Shown here: positions 62,154-64,000 of the stretch, piece by piece
Layout of the letters: each line of letters opens with the position of its first letter
How positions within the stretch are numbered: the first letter of the stretch is position 1
Assembly (NCBI RefSeq): GCF_000336555.1
Contig: NZ_KB375281.1
Span: 1,406,713-1,470,712 of the forward strand
Length of the DNA stretch: 64,000 bases
From: Afipia clevelandensis ATCC 49720
Lineage (GTDB): Bacteria; Pseudomonadota; Alphaproteobacteria; Rhizobiales; Xanthobacteraceae
Reading direction: 5' to 3'
Translations under genes and position numbers: made by a program
The notes under the pieces: generated by a model
Database searches by the model: none
Seen by the model: only the letters and a program-made list of their open reading frames with translations
What the model was told of the DNA's origin: nothing

Positions 62154-64000
62154 TTACTTCTTCGGCCGGATCGCGTCCGCCGTTCCCTGAATGAACGCGA
62201 TGATCTTGACCACATCGTCGTCACTCAATTTGCCGGTGAAATCCGGCATGCCCTTGTCCATATGCGGCCCCTTGAACACGAAGTTCTTCAGGTTCGCGAT
62301 GGTCTCGGCGCCGACATAGCCAAGATTGCGGACGTTGCCGCCCTTGTCGACGCCCGGCACGCCATGACAGGTCACGCAACTGCTGACATACAGCAGCGTG
62401 CCCGGGCCGACGTCGGCCGGATTGTATTTCACGCCTTCGAGCAGGTTTTCCATCTGGTACTTCGTGATCTTCGGCAAAGGAGCCTTGCCGTCCACCGCGA
62501 AGGTGTAGACCGTGCCGGGATTGTCGCCTTCGGTGGCGCGTGCGGCGATGCCGAACACGCCGCCCCAACCGACCGCGACAGACACATACTGCTTGCCGTC
62601 GACCATATAGGTCGAAGCCGCAGCAACGACGCCGGTGCCCGTCGGCGACTCCCAGAGCTTGTCGCCGGTCGTCGCATTGTAGGCGATGAAGCGGCCGTCA
62701 GCGGTTCCCTGGAAAACGAGATTGCCGGCAGTGGTCAGCGTTCCGCCATTCCACGGCGCAACGTATTCCTGCTTCCAGGCCTCCTTCTGCTTCACCGGGT
62801 CCCACGCAATAAGCCGCCCGAACGGCAGGTTCTTCGGCGGAGTCGCGTTCAGAACAAAGCCGGTGTTCCAGCCGGTATTGCCGCCGAAATCGCCGGGCTG
62901 GTTGGCATTGTGCTTCCAGCCTTTTTGCGGCGTGAGGTTCAGCGGCACGCCCTGCGCGGGTAGATAGACCAGCCCGGTCATCGGATTGAACGACATCGGA
63001 TGCCAGTTGTGAGCCCCGTAAGGACCCGGGATGGCGTCCATCCCCTTTTCAGGATCGCGCGCCGCGGCAACCTCGATCGGCCGGCCATTGGCGTCGTATC
63101 CCGTCGCCCAGTTCACATCGACGAAGTTCTTCGCTGAAATGAACTTGCCGTTGGTGCGATCAATGACGAAGAAGAACCCATTCTTCGGTGCGTGAAGGAT
63201 GACCTTCCTCGGCGCGCCATCAATGTTGATGTCGGCCAGGATCATCGGCTGGGTCGAGGTATAGTCCCAGTGATCGCCCGGTGTTTCCTGATAATGCCAG
63301 ACATACTTTCCGGTGTCGGCATTCAGCGCGACAATCGATGCGAGATAGAGGTTATCGCCGCCGGCGGGACTGCGAAGATGCCGGTTCCATGGCGAACCGT
63401 TGCCTGTCCCGATATAAACGAGATTCAATTCGGGATCGAAGGTGATGGTGTCCCATGCGGTGCCGCCGCCGCCGTTGACCCAGTATTTTCCAGCCGGATC
63501 CCAGGTTTTGGCGGCCTTCTCCATCGATTCGTCTTCGTAAGGCTTCGATGGATCGCCGGGAACGATAAACCAGCGCCAGGCCTGATTACCGGTCTCTGCA
63601 TCGTAAGCGGTGACATAACCGCGCGCGCCGTATTCCGCACCGCCGTTGCCGATCACCACCTTGCCATTCACCACACGCGGCGCGCCGGTGATGGTGTAGG
63701 AATGCTCCTTGTCGAGCAGCGTATCCTTTTCCCAGACCTTCTTGCCGGTCACGGCATCAAGCGCGATCAGCCGGCCGTCATAAGCACCGACAAAAACCTT
63801 GCCCTTGTGAAGCGCGACACCGCGATTCACGACGTCGCAGCAGCCTTTGTAGCCGATGGTGCGCGGCACCTCCGGATCGTAGGTCCAGATCTTCTTGCCA
63901 GTGCGAACGTCGATCGCATGCACCACGCTCCACGAGGCCGTGACATACATGATGCCATCAACGACAACCGGCGTTGCCTCGACGCCGCGCGAGGATTCCA
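62154..64000 (-). CDS. PQQ-dependent quinohaemoprotein alcohol dehydrogenase, 5' end beyond the window
   Basis: Periplasmic type II alcohol dehydrogenase: PQQ oxidises the alcohol and passes electrons to a C-terminal cytochrome c domain. About 615 residues are inside the window; the frame is open to the right edge (ESSRGVEATPVVVDGI upstream of the 63950 ATG), so the N-terminus and signal are missing. Beta-propeller W-motifs repeat (for example AIDVRTGKKIWTYDPE, ALDAVTGKKVWEKD). A vicinal disulfide is in GCCD and the haem c site is CVTCHG. A Pro/Lys end DAIRPKK closes it. The cytochrome part distinguishes it from plain methanol dehydrogenase. Partner: adhC nearby may oxidise formaldehyde if methanol is a substrate. 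Confidence 0.93.
   Translation of the reverse strand, partial: ESSRGVEATPVVVDGIMYVTASWSVVHAIDVRTGKKIWTYDPEVPRTIGYKGCCDVVNRGVALHKGKVFVGAYDGRLIALDAVTGKKVWEKDTLLDKEHSYTITGAPRVVNGKVVIGNGGAEYGARGYVTAYDAETGNQAWRWFIVPGDPSKPYEDESMEKAAKTWDPAGKYWVNGGGGTAWDTITFDPELNLVYIGTGNGSPWNRHLRSPAGGDNLYLASIVALNADTGKYVWHYQETPGDHWDYTSTQPMILADINIDGAPRKVILHAPKNGFFFVIDRTNGKFISAKNFVDVNWATGYDANGRPIEVAAARDPEKGMDAIPGPYGAHNWHPMSFNPMTGLVYLPAQGVPLNLTPQKGWKHNANQPGDFGGNTGWNTGFVLNATPPKNLPFGRLIAWDPVKQKEAWKQEYVAPWNGGTLTTAGNLVFQGTADGRFIAYNATTGDKLWESPTGTGVVAAASTYMVDGKQYVSVAVGWGGVFGIAARATEGDNPGTVYTFAVDGKAPLPKITKYQMENLLEGVKYNPADVGPGTLLYVSSCVTCHGVPGVDKGGNVRNLGYVGAETIANLKNFVFKGPHMDKGMPDFTGKLSDDDVVKIIAFIQGTADAIRPKK

Overview
The window reads as ordinary chromosomal DNA of a high-GC alphaproteobacterium, most likely a member of the Nitrobacteraceae (Bradyrhizobium, Rhodopseudomonas, Afipia or Nitrobacter relatives). 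The evidence is the presence and order of DivK/PleD, MipZ, EipB, a phasin, a C-terminal-SPOR D,D-carboxypeptidase, ClpS/ClpA and many small Rhizobiales-type families (DUF983, DUF3572, DUF1489, DUF599, DUF3253). FixK/FNR-type boxes and short GC-rich palindromes of the kind scattered through bradyrhizobial genomes support this. The assignment rests on recognised protein families, not on a database search. I see no prophage, insertion sequence, CRISPR array, rRNA operon or replication origin.

Layout. 1-6.4 kb: topA (5' end cut off by the window edge, starting just before the catalytic tyrosine), rnr, a DUF983 protein and a NUDIX hydrolase in a tightly packed plus-strand run, then a TolA/TonB-like envelope protein. 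6.7-8.8 kb: rpmG with its terminator, then a universal stress protein and a CBS-BON protein transcribed divergently from a promoter region carrying two FixK/FNR-type boxes. 8.8-12.2 kb: the divK-pleD signalling pair and, divergent from it, a DUF3572 gene and a zinc-ribbon DinB. 12.2-20.8 kb: EipB, a RidA-like protein, a glycerophosphodiesterase, a GNAT-like protein, a FUSC membrane protein, a HIT protein, an AzlCD exporter, a likely 29-residue membrane peptide and a lytic transglycosylase. 20.9-28.6 kb: clpA/clpS, a TadG-like von Willebrand protein, a phasin and a D,D-carboxypeptidase. 28.8-40.4 kb: a J-domain/VWA pair, a lipase-like hydrolase, mipZ, panC and many small conserved proteins. 40.4-44.4 kb: an unusual group of long bulged hairpins, then an M15 peptidase, two tandem polysaccharide deacetylases, a small secreted protein and tRNA-Leu(GAG). 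44.4-54.6 kb: a FliN-like protein, lipB, a GNAT-TPR fusion, a tautomerase with its divergent LysR regulator, an operon of biotin carboxylase subunit, C-C lyase and acylphosphatase, and a secreted phosphodiesterase. 54.9-64 kb: 1-Cys peroxiredoxin, a chemoreceptor, a photolyase, a DMT exporter, glutathione-dependent formaldehyde dehydrogenase, a ClpP-like periplasmic protein and a PQQ/haem alcohol dehydrogenase running off the right edge.

How the genes work together. Three themes stand out. One is cell-cycle and division control (divK, pleD, mipZ) together with envelope maintenance (eipB, lytic transglycosylase, D,D-carboxypeptidase, M15 peptidase, ElyC-like protein, polysaccharide deacetylases). 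The second is stress and redox physiology (the low-oxygen-type USP/CBS pair, peroxiredoxin, photolyase, ClpAPS, RNase R). The third is alcohol and C1 oxidation at the right end, where a periplasmic PQQ dehydrogenase and cytoplasmic glutathione-dependent formaldehyde dehydrogenase could act in sequence.

Most of the region is housekeeping and I found no convincing new multi-gene system. The least explained items are the tandem bulged hairpins at 40.48-40.68 kb, the tiny membrane ORF at 18.9 kb, the twin FixK-type boxes at 7.95 kb and the carboxylase/lyase/acylphosphatase operon at 48.7-51.9 kb.
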